A stretch of 8,467 nucleotides of DNA, taken from a bacterium (lineage in GTDB: Bacteria; Bacillota_I; Bacilli_A; Mycoplasmatales; Mycoplasmoidaceae). How positions within the stretch are numbered: the stretch's first letter is position 1; the number at the start of each line of letters is the position of its first letter. Both the position numbers and the translations under genes were made by a program. Under the pieces are notes generated by a model, which made no database searches, was not told where the DNA came from, and was given only the letters and a program-made list of their open reading frames with translations. This document shows positions 1-5,739 of the stretch, one piece after another. Location: contig JAGBPV010000030.1 in NCBI GenBank assembly GCA_017633195.1, forward strand, positions 1 to 8,467, written 5' to 3'.

Positions 1-108
1 AATGAAATTGCAAATTTCATCAATTATTACAATAATGTAAGAATTCAAGAAAAGTTAAATTGAATGACACCAATAGAATATAAAAATCATTTACAATTAA
101 ATATATAA
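1..108 (+). CDS. IS3-family transposase (OrfB-like), C-terminal tail, partial at the window edge
   Basis: Only the last 35 codons are visible; the gene enters from the left edge and stops at TAA 106-108. The peptide has the tail pattern typical of IS3/IS150-group DDE transposases: FINYYNNVRIQEKL, then W (UGA), then MTPIEY. In this family the 'Y(N)…R.Q..L…TP.EY' block closes the integrase core (rve/rve_3) that inserts the element. The UGA at 61-63 falls on the tryptophan or glycine position before M/S-TP, which supports genetic code 4. The catalytic residues lie outside the window, so activity cannot be judged. Confidence 0.85.
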
Positions 109-146
109 ATTTATTTTTTGTCCGATTTGTATTTCCCTGTTTATAG
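109..146 (+). repeat. Probable right-end region of the IS3-family element
   Basis: Directly after the transposase stop comes a T run and then TGTCCGATTTGTATTTCCCT. IS3/IS150-group elements commonly carry a 'TGTCC-A…T-rich…GGGxxCA'-like right inverted repeat just past the transposase stop, so this is the likely element end. The left inverted repeat and any target duplication are outside the window. The exact border, placed near 146, is therefore a guess. Confidence 0.4.
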
Positions 147-326
147 TATCTTCTTTTAATACAAATTTTTTGTTTGCAATATATAATTGTTTTTCCCTAA
201 AACCAGCAGATTCAAATCTTTTTTACACCTTTGTCTGAACAATTCATTGTCTTGTTCTTCAAGATTTTTTGTCAATAAAAATTGACTGTATTTATCAAAA
301 TTTTCGATCTTTAATCCTTTCTTATA
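146..326 (-). pseudogene. Decayed minus-strand gene remnant, frameshifted, abutting the IS end
   Basis: Read on the minus strand, codons from about 326 down give a plausible protein segment (KIENFDKYSQFLLTKNLEEQ, then DNELFRQRCKK). The coherent reading then moves by one base at a run of six A's and continues as RFESAGFREKQLYIANKKFV, then LKED, towards the IS border. No start codon precedes it; an in-frame stop lies just upstream near 330. The pieces look like one gene broken by a homopolymer frameshift and truncated by the adjacent IS element. I do not recognise the family. Confidence 0.35.
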
Positions 327-344
327 TATTTAATAAAATTTAAT

Positions 345-373
345 AAAAAAAATGACAACTTTTTAGTTGCCAT
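345..373 (-). terminator. Rho-independent terminator of the ATPase gene
   Basis: On the minus strand ATGGCAACT (373-365), a four-base A loop, and AGTTGTCAT (360-352) form a nine-pair stem with one G·U pair, followed directly by a run of U's (352-345). It lies about 70 bp past the ATPase stop at 442 on the same strand. A near copy sits at 5561-5590 after the restriction operon. Confidence 0.8.
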
Positions 374-407
374 TAATTAGTCATTCCCACAAAAATGAAT
401 GCCTCCC
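345..407 (-). repeat. Terminator-containing repeat module, copy 1
   Basis: Besides the shared hairpin, the upstream side on the minus strand carries GGGAGGCATT (407-398) followed by an A/T stretch ending in TTTGT. The second copy at 5561-5633 has GGGAGACATT and TTTGT in the same order before the same hairpin. Spacing between the two blocks differs by about nine bases. This copy also has a small CATTC/GAATG inverted repeat between the blocks. Confidence 0.5.
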
Positions 408-441
408 GATACTTTCATATTTTTTTGTATTTATCAACAAA

Positions 442-1824
442 CTACTTTATTGCAAACATTGGTGATCATTCAAATAATAAATATGCCATATAATGTGGGA
501 TTGTTAAAATATTGTTAGCATATCCAATATTTGAATCTTTAATATAAATTAATCTTGTTTTTCCATAATGATTTTCATTATTCATAACAGTTTTTGCACT
601 TTTAGCATTTCCATTAACTGCTTTTACTTCTAAAATTGTTGATTCTGCTTTAATATTTACAACAAAATCTAGTTCAAGTCCTGAATTTTTAGCAAAATAA
701 AAGAGTCTTCCACCTCTTTTGTGTAATGCATCTGCTATTATTGCTTCATAAAGCATTCCTTTAGCAATTCCAAGATTTCCTGACATAATTGCATCAGTTG
801 TACCATCTTCTAACATTCCAACAAGCATACCAATATCAGTTGGAAAAACTTTATATTGATTTTGAATAATATTTACAGATAAAGGGATGGAAGGAATATT
901 AAGATTATGTACTTTTAAAATTATTCCTGTATCTTTAAGATAATCTAAAGCATCTTTACCACAATCTTTTGCACCTTTACCAGTTATTTTTGAAACTATA
1001 TATCTTTTATTTTCTTTTCCTAAAAATGATGGAATTAAAGAAAAAGCACTTCTAATTCTTGCTACTTCATTATTTTGAAAAATTGGTTTTTTATCTTTGC
1101 CACGTCTTCTACCAAAATCATCTTGCAATTCTTTAGTTATTCTTCTTGTAATTTGAAGCGAGGAATAAATATTATTAGTTAAAACATAGTTTTTAACAGC
1201 TTCAGGAAATCCACCTACACATAAATATTCTTTAAATAATGATGTAAAAGAATTGTGCATTGAAGTAGATAATGGTTCTTTTTTATTAAAAGCATCTTGA
1301 ATATATTTAATTTGTTGGTTTTTAAAACCTTTAGCTAAAAGAAATTCTTCAAAATCTAAGGTTCTCATATCAAATTCATCAATGCAACCAACAGGTTTTG
1401 GAGTATCATCATCAACAATATAACCATTTACTCCTAAATATGAACCAGAAGCAATGAAATCATATTTCTTTTCTTTCATATTTATTTTTAAAGACAATAA
1501 AGCACGTGGACAATCTTGTACTTCATCAAAAACAAAAACGGTTTTATAGTCAATAAGATTTGGTAATGGAATCTTTGCAGATAATTCTTTAATAATAGTA
1601 TTTATATCTAATTTTCCTTTAAATACATCAATAAGTTCAGGGTTATCTCAAAAATTTAAATATATTACTACTTCATAATTATTTTTAGTAAACTTCTCAA
1701 TCGAATAAGTTTTTCCAGATTGTCTAATTCCTTTAATTAAAGCAGGTTTATGATTAGAATTATTTTTTCAATTTATTAATCAATCATCAATATGTCTATG
1801 AAGTTCTAAATCTTTTTTTATCAT
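442..1824 (-). CDS. AAA+ family ATPase with DUF4143-type C-terminal domain
   Basis: The 460-aa protein starts at ATG 1824 and stops at TAG 442-444. It needs UGA=Trp at residues 15, 19 and 59 and at 453 near the C terminus. The N-terminal AAA+ core shows Walker A GIRQSGKT (32-39), Walker B VFVFDE (96-101) and a sensor-like IASGSYLG (124-131). The substrate-side region FDMRTLDFEEFLL (151-163) and YLCVGGFPEAV (200-210) are hallmarks of the widespread 'AAA_14 / DUF4143' ATPases. The C-terminal part has GLELDFV…ILEVK (D386, E399, K401), a restriction-endonuclease-like fold signature that in this family is usually not a proven nuclease. The cellular role of these cytosolic ATPases is unsettled; toxin-antitoxin-like or DNA-linked roles have been proposed. 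The gene appears monocistronic, with its own promoter and terminator. The full length and intact motifs suggest it is functional. Confidence 0.9.
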
Positions 1825-1841
1825 AAATACTAGTTATCAAT

Positions 1842-1870
1842 ATAATACACTATTTTTCGGAAAAAATCAA
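1842..1870 (-). promoter_or_regulatory. Promoter of the ATPase gene
   Basis: On the minus strand TTGATT (1870-1865) and TATTAT (1847-1842) are separated by exactly 17 bp, close to the sigma-70 consensus. The expected transcription start near 1835 leaves a leader of only about 10-12 nt before the ATG at 1824. There is no Shine-Dalgarno match, so the mRNA would be nearly leaderless. The -35 box lies inside the first of three 33-bp repeats. Confidence 0.6.
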
Positions 1871-1953
1871 GGGAGTTTTTATATAAAAATCGGAAAAATT
1901 AAAGCCAGTTTTTATACAAAAAAAGGAAAAAATCAAGGGAGTTTATAAAAATA
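1858..1953. repeat. Three tandem imperfect 33-bp repeats upstream of the ATPase promoter
   Basis: Each unit has the plus-strand pattern GGAAAAA(A)TCAAGGGAGT followed by TTTATA-A-rich DNA. The GG pairs fall at 1859, 1892 and 1925, giving a period of exactly 33 bp. Units 1 and 3 are nearly identical. Unit 2 differs (TTAAAGCCAG instead of TCAAGGGAG). The array overlaps the -35 region of the ATPase promoter, and 33 bp is close to three helical turns. Repeated operators on one DNA face are a natural reading, though duplicated promoter fragments are also possible. Confidence 0.75.
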
Positions 1954-2080
1954 CCACTTATATAAAATACGAACTACTATTAATTTACTTAATATTTTCT
2001 TGTATTTATTATCTTAAAAGTGTTCATTTAAATCAATAATGATAATATATTTCATTCATTATAATATAGTATTTTATAAT
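1954..2080. other. A/T-rich intergenic stretch with two plus-strand TATAAT boxes
   Basis: No gene is visible here. TATAAT occurs on the plus strand at 2060-2065 and 2075-2080, but neither has a good -35 partner at 16-18 bp. In DNA this rich in A and T such boxes are expected by chance, so they are only noted. Confidence 0.3.
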
Positions 2081-2110
2081 TTGAAATAAACATAAAGTTC
2101 ATAATTATAA
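2081..2110 (+). promoter_or_regulatory. Candidate promoter for the small plus-strand transcription unit
   Basis: TTGAAA (2081-2086) is followed after 18-19 bp by TTATAA/TATAAA near 2105-2111. A start near 2117 would give a short leader ending in the GGAG at 2124-2127. The support is modest because A/T-rich DNA yields many such pairs. Confidence 0.35.
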
Positions 2111-2135
2111 AAAAAGTTTTTTTGGAGAAGTGAAT

Positions 2136-2246
2136 TTGAAATTAAATAAGGTTGGTATTAAAGAAGAATATAAAAATCTAATGGATGAAGACATAGACAC
2201 AGACATGAGATTTAGACAAAAAGTCAAATCTCATATCTTTTGTTAG
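2136..2246 (+). CDS. Short 36-aa open reading frame with strong Shine-Dalgarno (peptide or truncated gene start)
   Basis: TTG at 2136 lies eight bases after a clear GGAG at 2124-2127, one of the best ribosome sites in the window; a GTG at 2130 is too close to it. The peptide begins MKLNKVGIKEEYKNLMDEDI and is charged, with no membrane segment. The frame runs through a strong hairpin (2205-2234) and ends at TAG 2244-2246, so its last dozen codons are terminator stem. Two readings are possible. It may be the retained 5' end of a lost gene now joined to a terminator, or a deliberate short peptide. I do not recognise the family. Confidence 0.4.
   Translation: MKLNKVGIKEEYKNLMDEDIDTDMRFRQKVKSHIFC
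2205..2241 (+). terminator. Strong hairpin, probable plus-strand terminator
   Basis: ATGAGATTT and AAATCTCAT form a perfect nine-pair stem. It is extended inward by GAC/GTC around a five-A loop with a single bulged A (2214). It is followed by ATCTTTT on the plus strand. On the minus strand no T tract follows, so it most likely ends plus-strand transcription. It overlaps the 3' end of the 36-aa frame. Confidence 0.6.
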
Positions 2247-2257
2247 CTATTTTTAAG

Positions 2258-2395
2258 TTATTTTTTTCCTAATGATTCTATTAATGGTGCAAATTCATTT
2301 TTATAAAATTCTTCATTTCTAAAATTTTTATCACTTTGTTCTAAAAATTCTTTATTCATTACAAATTTTTTATTTTTCATGTTAATTTCTTCCAT
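2258..2395 (-). CDS. Small hypothetical protein, 45 aa
   Basis: ATG 2393-2395 to TAA 2258-2260. The charged peptide starts MEEINMKNKKFVMNKEFLEQ and ends FAPLIESLGKK. An A/G-rich stretch (AAAAGAAGA) about ten bases upstream could serve as a ribosome site. A second ATG at 2378-2380 would give a 40-aa form. The peptide is clean, hydrophilic and helical, with no membrane segment. The KKFV tetrapeptide and the nearby TAGTATCTTCTTTTA (2400-2414) also occur in the remnant at 144-175, but in a different order, so a relationship is only possible. It may be a real small protein or the leftover of a larger gene. Confidence 0.4.
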   Translation of the reverse strand: MEEINMKNKKFVMNKEFLEQSDKNFRNEEFYKNEFAPLIESLGKK

Positions 2396-2646
2396 TAATT
2401 AGTATCTTCTTTTATTTTATTATAAATGAAATATTTGTTGATAAAGTTAAATTAGTTGTTATTAATTAAACTTTTGATTCATAATCTTTTCAATACATAA
2501 TTGCAATAATGATTTTTTCTTTTTAATTTCACTAAAATTTATAAAGATTTAATAATTGTTTAAGCAAATAGCAAACATAGATATTGGATCTGAATATTAA
2601 TTAAAATTCAAAGCAATTATATATAATTCTAAATAAATTGTTTTAA

Positions 2647-2708
2647 TTAAGTTTTATAAAAAAAGTTATATGTAAATATTGCATACATTACTATTTTGAA
2701 AACAAAAA
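2647..2708 (+). repeat. Interspersed direct repeat, left copy
   Basis: The segment TTATATGTAAATATTGCATA, continuing to CAT (2666-2688), is repeated base for base at 5649-5671. The following 20 bases match except for two. The flanking TTAAGTTTTA…AAAA also matches, apart from a small gap and a few bases. Both copies have the same orientation and lie just past the stop codons of minus-strand genes. Confidence 0.85.
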
Positions 2709-2734
2709 GTTCTCTCTTATTAATGACTTTTTAT
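2704..2734 (-). terminator. Weak candidate terminator after the exported/membrane operon
   Basis: On the minus strand AAAAAGT and ACTTTTT could pair (7 bp, all A/T except one pair) across a 15-base loop, and are followed by GTTTTC. The stem is weak and the T tract is short, so this is a suggestion only. Confidence 0.25.
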
Positions 2735-2764
2735 TAACTTACATTTTCCTAGTTTAATATTGAT

Positions 2765-3592
2765 TTATCTAGATTTAATTTTCTTAAAATTTCTAAAATG
2801 GATTCTTATTGAAAAACAAGCTCATGCAAATGGAGTATAAATATATTCCAAAACATATACATTATCTCTAATTTCTTTGTGTGATAAAAATGTTTTCTTT
2901 CTATTTCCTTTTTGTGCTATAGCATATCAGCATTTACAAGTTACTGAATTATTATATCAACCTAAAATGAATCCTCAAATAGAACTATTTGGTATGTTGT
3001 TTTGAATCAATAAATAATCTTTGCCTAATATTGCGTTCTCATCCATGCTACCAATTCTATATCTTTCAAATCTATCATTGATTAACACAACTGCAACATT
3101 TTCAAATTTCTTTTGTAAATATTTAAATGATGCTGAATTACATTCTTTAGTAGCATTAAAATCAGGAAGATATTTAAAATTTACTTCCTGAAAAGCAACA
3201 TTTGCATTATCAACTTTGAATTTTGAATAATCTCACTCTCTTATGTTTTTAAAACATCTCACAAGATATAAAGTTGTAGTAAGAGGAGAAAGAAATAATT
3301 TTATTTTAAGAAATTTAGGTATTTTTTTATTTGTTTTATTAGTTAACATGATTATTTTTATGATTACATAATAAGAAATTATTAATGTAATCAATACAAA
3401 TATCATAAATGAAATAAATGTTATTAAACCATTATCTATAGAACAAATACTAAATATTAATATAACTAAAGAAGGATAAAGGATATAAATGAACAATAAA
3501 ATTATTCAATAATAAACTAAAAATCTAAATAATTTTCATGACTTTATTATTTCTATTGGTAAATTTTCTTTATTAGTTTCTATTTGTTTCAT
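2765..3592 (-). CDS. Hypothetical membrane protein, two transmembrane helices plus C-terminal soluble domain (275 aa)
   Basis: ATG 3590-3592 to TAA 2765-2767, with UGA=Trp needed at several sites, for example residue 19 and the IRE-W-DYSKF junction. Residues 1-20 are polar. Two strongly hydrophobic spans follow at about 24-50 and 56-82, then a basic stretch (NKTNKKIPKF). A soluble domain of about 180 residues follows, which by the positive-inside rule should face the cytoplasm. It contains two Cys in C-K-C-W and several Trp, and I do not recognise it. The gene starts 22 bp past the stop of the upstream membrane-protein gene, so the two are probably co-transcribed. There is no clear Shine-Dalgarno. 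Possible roles include immunity, transport accessory or signalling; none can be assigned. Confidence 0.85.
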
Positions 3593-3614
3593 TATTTATT
3601 TTTAAATTTTTATA

Positions 3615-4118
3615 TTATAAGTTATTATTTTTATTTTCAATTTTGCAAGAGATCTTATTCTTTTGTTCTTCAATATATTCTTCTTTTGTTCATTTTTTAT
3701 ATCTTCAATAATTAAAAAGAAGTTTTGATGAATATGTTCAATTAGAAATTATATATTTAGTTTTTATTTTCCTTGCTAAGGGATATTGTTTATTTGTAAT
3801 CTTTATAAAACATATTTCTATTATGATAATAAGTAGAATAAATAAAATTAGAATTCCTATTCAGCAATAAAGTTGAATGAATCAATCATGTCTTGACATG
3901 ACCTTATAAAATCTATATAGGTGTTTTGTATTATCAGGATGTGAAGAAATTATAGAACAAACAATGATTGCACTTACACATAAATATATGACAAAGTATG
4001 TTAGATTATTTACTTTTAATAGTTGAATATAAAATGGTGTTTTTATCTTTTTCTTCATTATTTTTTTATTTGATATTTTTAAAAAGGCAAATAATGAAAT
4101 AACTAATTTTGTGTTCAA
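3615..4118 (-). CDS. Hypothetical membrane protein with two transmembrane helices (167 aa)
   Basis: The frame opens with TTG 4116-4118, placed directly after the TAA of the upstream gene, and closes with TAA 3615-3617. It reads through UGA as Trp at 79, 86 and further sites. Two hydrophobic spans are visible at about 41-57 (YFVIYLCVSAIIVCSII) and 83-105 (GILILFILLIIIIE core). The roughly 60-residue tail is basic and Trp-rich. An ATG at 4056-4058 (MKKKIKTPF…) would give a 147-aa form without the N-terminal LVISLFAFL stretch. Neither start has a good ribosome site, so translation coupling from the preceding stop favours TTG. Its size and topology resemble many small immunity or chaperone-type membrane proteins next to secreted toxins, but no homology supports that. 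Confidence 0.8.
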
Positions 4119-5201
4119 TTAACATCTAAAGAAAGCACCTAGAACAGTTGATAATGAGTCTAAAATTGGATTTAAAATGTCACAAGTTGTAGATACTATA
4201 ACATTTAAAGTAGATTCAGTTTCTATATTTTCTGGATCAGCAACAATATCAAAACCATTTGCAATTTCTGCTCCACTTAATGGACCACTAAGACTACTTA
4301 AACAATCTTTAATATTTGTTATATCATCTGGTAATTTATCTTTAAGAACTCATAAATCATGTGCTGTAAAAGCACCAGAATAAATAGTTGCTATTTCTGC
4401 TATACAATTTTGCAGTGGTGTAACTCCATTATTATATGTTTTTCATGCTCAATAAACTGCATTTCAATCAGTACCAGCTGCAACAGCTGTAAAAAGTGCT
4501 CCAATTTCATCTCCTGTACTTGCTTCTGCTACAGCAACAGCACTTGTAATAGTAGCAATTGTTGTTAAACCGATTGCATATCCTTTTAATTTGCTTAACG
4601 TATTAACTGCTGATTGACATTTTTGTTGGATTATATCAACTTTATCTTGATTGCTTAAACCATATGTTCATGGAACTATTTCAGGATGTGGTTCACCACC
4701 ATGAGGAGATACTCAAATTACTTTGTATCCTTTTGGTGGAATATATCCTGGTGGTAAACATTCATGAAGACTAATATATTTATTTTTTTCTATTAAGGAT
4801 ATAAGAGAACGTTTCTTAGTATATAACTCATTAACTATTTGTTTTGCTTTATGAATGATTATTTTATCTTTATTATAATTTGAATGATGAATATTTGAAG
4901 TTTGTATAAACATAGCACTATTTTCATTGGATGAATTAGAAATAAAATAATTATTCATCATATTATCAATTTTATTTTCAGGAATATCAGATAATAAAAT
5001 TGAATTTATATTTAGATTTTCATTAGTTATAATTTTACTTTGATTAATATTACTTGAATTTTGTTTGCTTCTAGTATTTGATGTTACTATCAAATTACTA
5101 GTATTATTATTTTTAGTAATTTCAATTGGTACAACTACGGCAGCAGTTATTGCTGAAATTGCTATAAAACTACTTGTTAATATTTTTACAACTTTTTTCA
5201 T
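4119..5201 (-). CDS. Exported hypothetical protein with N/S-rich linker and six-cysteine C-terminal domain (360 aa)
   Basis: ATG 5199-5201 to TAA 4119-4121, with UGA=Trp at residues 163, 178, 246, 251, 253 and 284. The N terminus (MKKVVKILTSSFIAISAITA, then AVVVPIEI) is a basic plus hydrophobic export signal or anchor without a lipobox cysteine. Residues 30-110 are Asn/Ser-rich and low in structure. A compact domain starts near 145 with HECLPPGYIPPKGYK and VSPHGGEPHPE. It holds all six cysteines (148, 195, 266, 300, 340 and the last residue, 360). It also has a long apolar, Ala/Thr/Gly-rich stretch at 207-243 that could insert in a membrane. The C-terminal half is visibly less A/T-rich than the linker. 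It heads a run with two membrane-protein genes. I do not recognise the family; a secreted effector, toxin or adhesin is possible. Confidence 0.85.
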
Positions 5202-5404
5202 GTATATGTTTCTTTATATTTTCTTTACTTCTTTCTTTTTCATATTAACATAACAAAAAGAAAAAAATATTAATTTATTTTGTCATCATAATGTATCTTT
5301 AATTAAACAATAATTAAAGATAAAAAAAATAAAAAACTATTTTTAAATGTGGATATTCAATTTGAACAAAAAAACTTTAAACAAGAAAGGATTATGATGC
5401 ATTT
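5202..5404. other. Upstream regulatory spacer of the exported-protein operon
   Basis: No gene is visible on either strand apart from a ten-codon or shorter minus-strand frame near 5240. The region must hold the promoter for the exported-protein gene. A minus-strand TATGAT is seen near 5288, without a convincing -35 partner. A GAAAGAAG stretch upstream of ATG 5201 is A/G-rich but is not a standard ribosome site. A perfect inverted repeat lies at 5295-5321. Confidence 0.4.
5295..5321. promoter_or_regulatory. Perfect 11-bp inverted repeat, candidate operator
   Basis: ATCTTTAATTA and TAATTAAAGAT are exact reverse complements around a five-base AACAA spacer. Neither strand has a T run on its 3' side, so it is not a standard terminator. 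It lies about 95 bp upstream of the exported-protein start and about 80 bp upstream of the short plus-strand frame. A dimeric regulator acting on one or both is plausible. Confidence 0.45.
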
Positions 5405-5599
5405 ATGTCCAAACAATTAAAACCAAATGAGTGAATTGACTATTCAATCTATATGAATCAAATAACTGTAAAAATCTATGAATTGAATATGCAAAATACA
5501 AAACAGTTACTAATTCAACAAAATGATGTTTTAAACAAAAATACAAAAAGTTTTTATACCAAAAAAATGACAACTTTTTTTAGTTGCCATTTGAGATAA
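5405..5599 (+). CDS. Short hypothetical frame (64 aa), possibly a truncated gene
   Basis: ATG 5405-5407 to TAA 5597-5599, with UGA=Trp at residue 11. The first 50 or so residues (MSKQLKPNEWIDYSIYMNQI, then TVKIYELNMQNTKQLL…) look like a genuine Gln/Asn-rich amphipathic helix or short coiled coil. The last ten residues are encoded by the minus-strand terminator hairpin (5567-5590), which suggests that the natural 3' end has been lost or replaced. An AAGG at 5387-5390 is too far (14 bp) for this ATG and better fits ATG 5397 in another frame. That hints at a frameshift near the start. I do not recognise the family. Confidence 0.35.
5561..5590 (-). terminator. Rho-independent terminator of the Type III restriction operon
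   Basis: On the minus strand ATGGCAACT (5590-5582), a loop of six A's and AGTTGTCAT (5575-5567) form a nine-pair stem with one G·U pair, followed by a U run (5567-5561). It is about 150 bp past the res stop on the same strand and nearly identical to the terminator at 345-373. Confidence 0.75.
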
Positions 5600-5633
5600 T
5601 TTTAAGGGAAATATACAAATTTTAATGTCTCCC
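5561..5633 (-). repeat. Terminator-containing repeat module, copy 2
   Basis: This copy carries the hairpin and, upstream on the minus strand, GGGAGACATT (5633-5624) and a TTTGT block, matching copy 1 at 345-407 in order. It also holds a perfect inverted repeat, TTAAGGGA (5602-5609) with TCCCTTAA (5630-5637), which could fold as a second stem before the terminator. Confidence 0.5.
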
Positions 5634-5691
5634 TTAAGTTTTAAAAAATTATATGTAAATATTGCATACATCATTATTTTGAAAACAAAAA
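5634..5691 (+). repeat. Interspersed direct repeat, right copy
   Basis: This matches 2647-2708 in the same orientation: 23 consecutive identical bases at 5649-5671, then 18 of 20, plus a similar TTAAGTTTTA-AAAAA lead. The repeat starts about 50 bp past the res stop. The left copy likewise sits about 55 bp past a minus-strand stop. Confidence 0.85.
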
Positions 5692-5739
5692 TATCTTATT
5701 GCAATCATTATATAACTTAAATTAAATATATGATTAGCA

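Larger units (their letters stand above)
2396..2764. other. Gene-poor spacer with a short coding remnant and a repeat
   Basis: No full gene is visible on either strand. A minus-strand open stretch stopping at 2462-2464 encodes about 24 residues (…EIKKKKSLLQLCIEKIMNQK) without a start codon and may be the last fragment of a lost gene. The rest holds the interspersed repeat at 2647-2708 and a weak hairpin just past the end of the membrane-protein gene. Confidence 0.4.

Noticed and set aside
1858..1953. CRISPR array
   Set aside because: The three units are contiguous with no unique spacers, and no cas genes are present.
2060..2080. Two TATAAT boxes on the plus strand as promoters
   Set aside because: No suitable -35 box lies at 16-18 bp, and such hexamers are frequent by chance at this A/T content.
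2462..2536. Minus-strand coding fragment (about 24 residues)
   Set aside because: It is too short and lacks a start codon, so it was noted only inside the intergenic entry.
4177..4568. Plus-strand open frames opposite the exported-protein gene
   Set aside because: They are antisense shadows of a convincing minus-strand gene, have unnatural Cys/Ser-rich composition and lack ribosome sites.
4119..5201. Lipoprotein assignment for the exported protein
   Set aside because: There is no cysteine near the end of the hydrophobic N-terminal segment; the first cysteine is residue 148.
5295..5321. Rho-independent terminator
   Set aside because: Neither strand has a T run on the 3' side of the stem.
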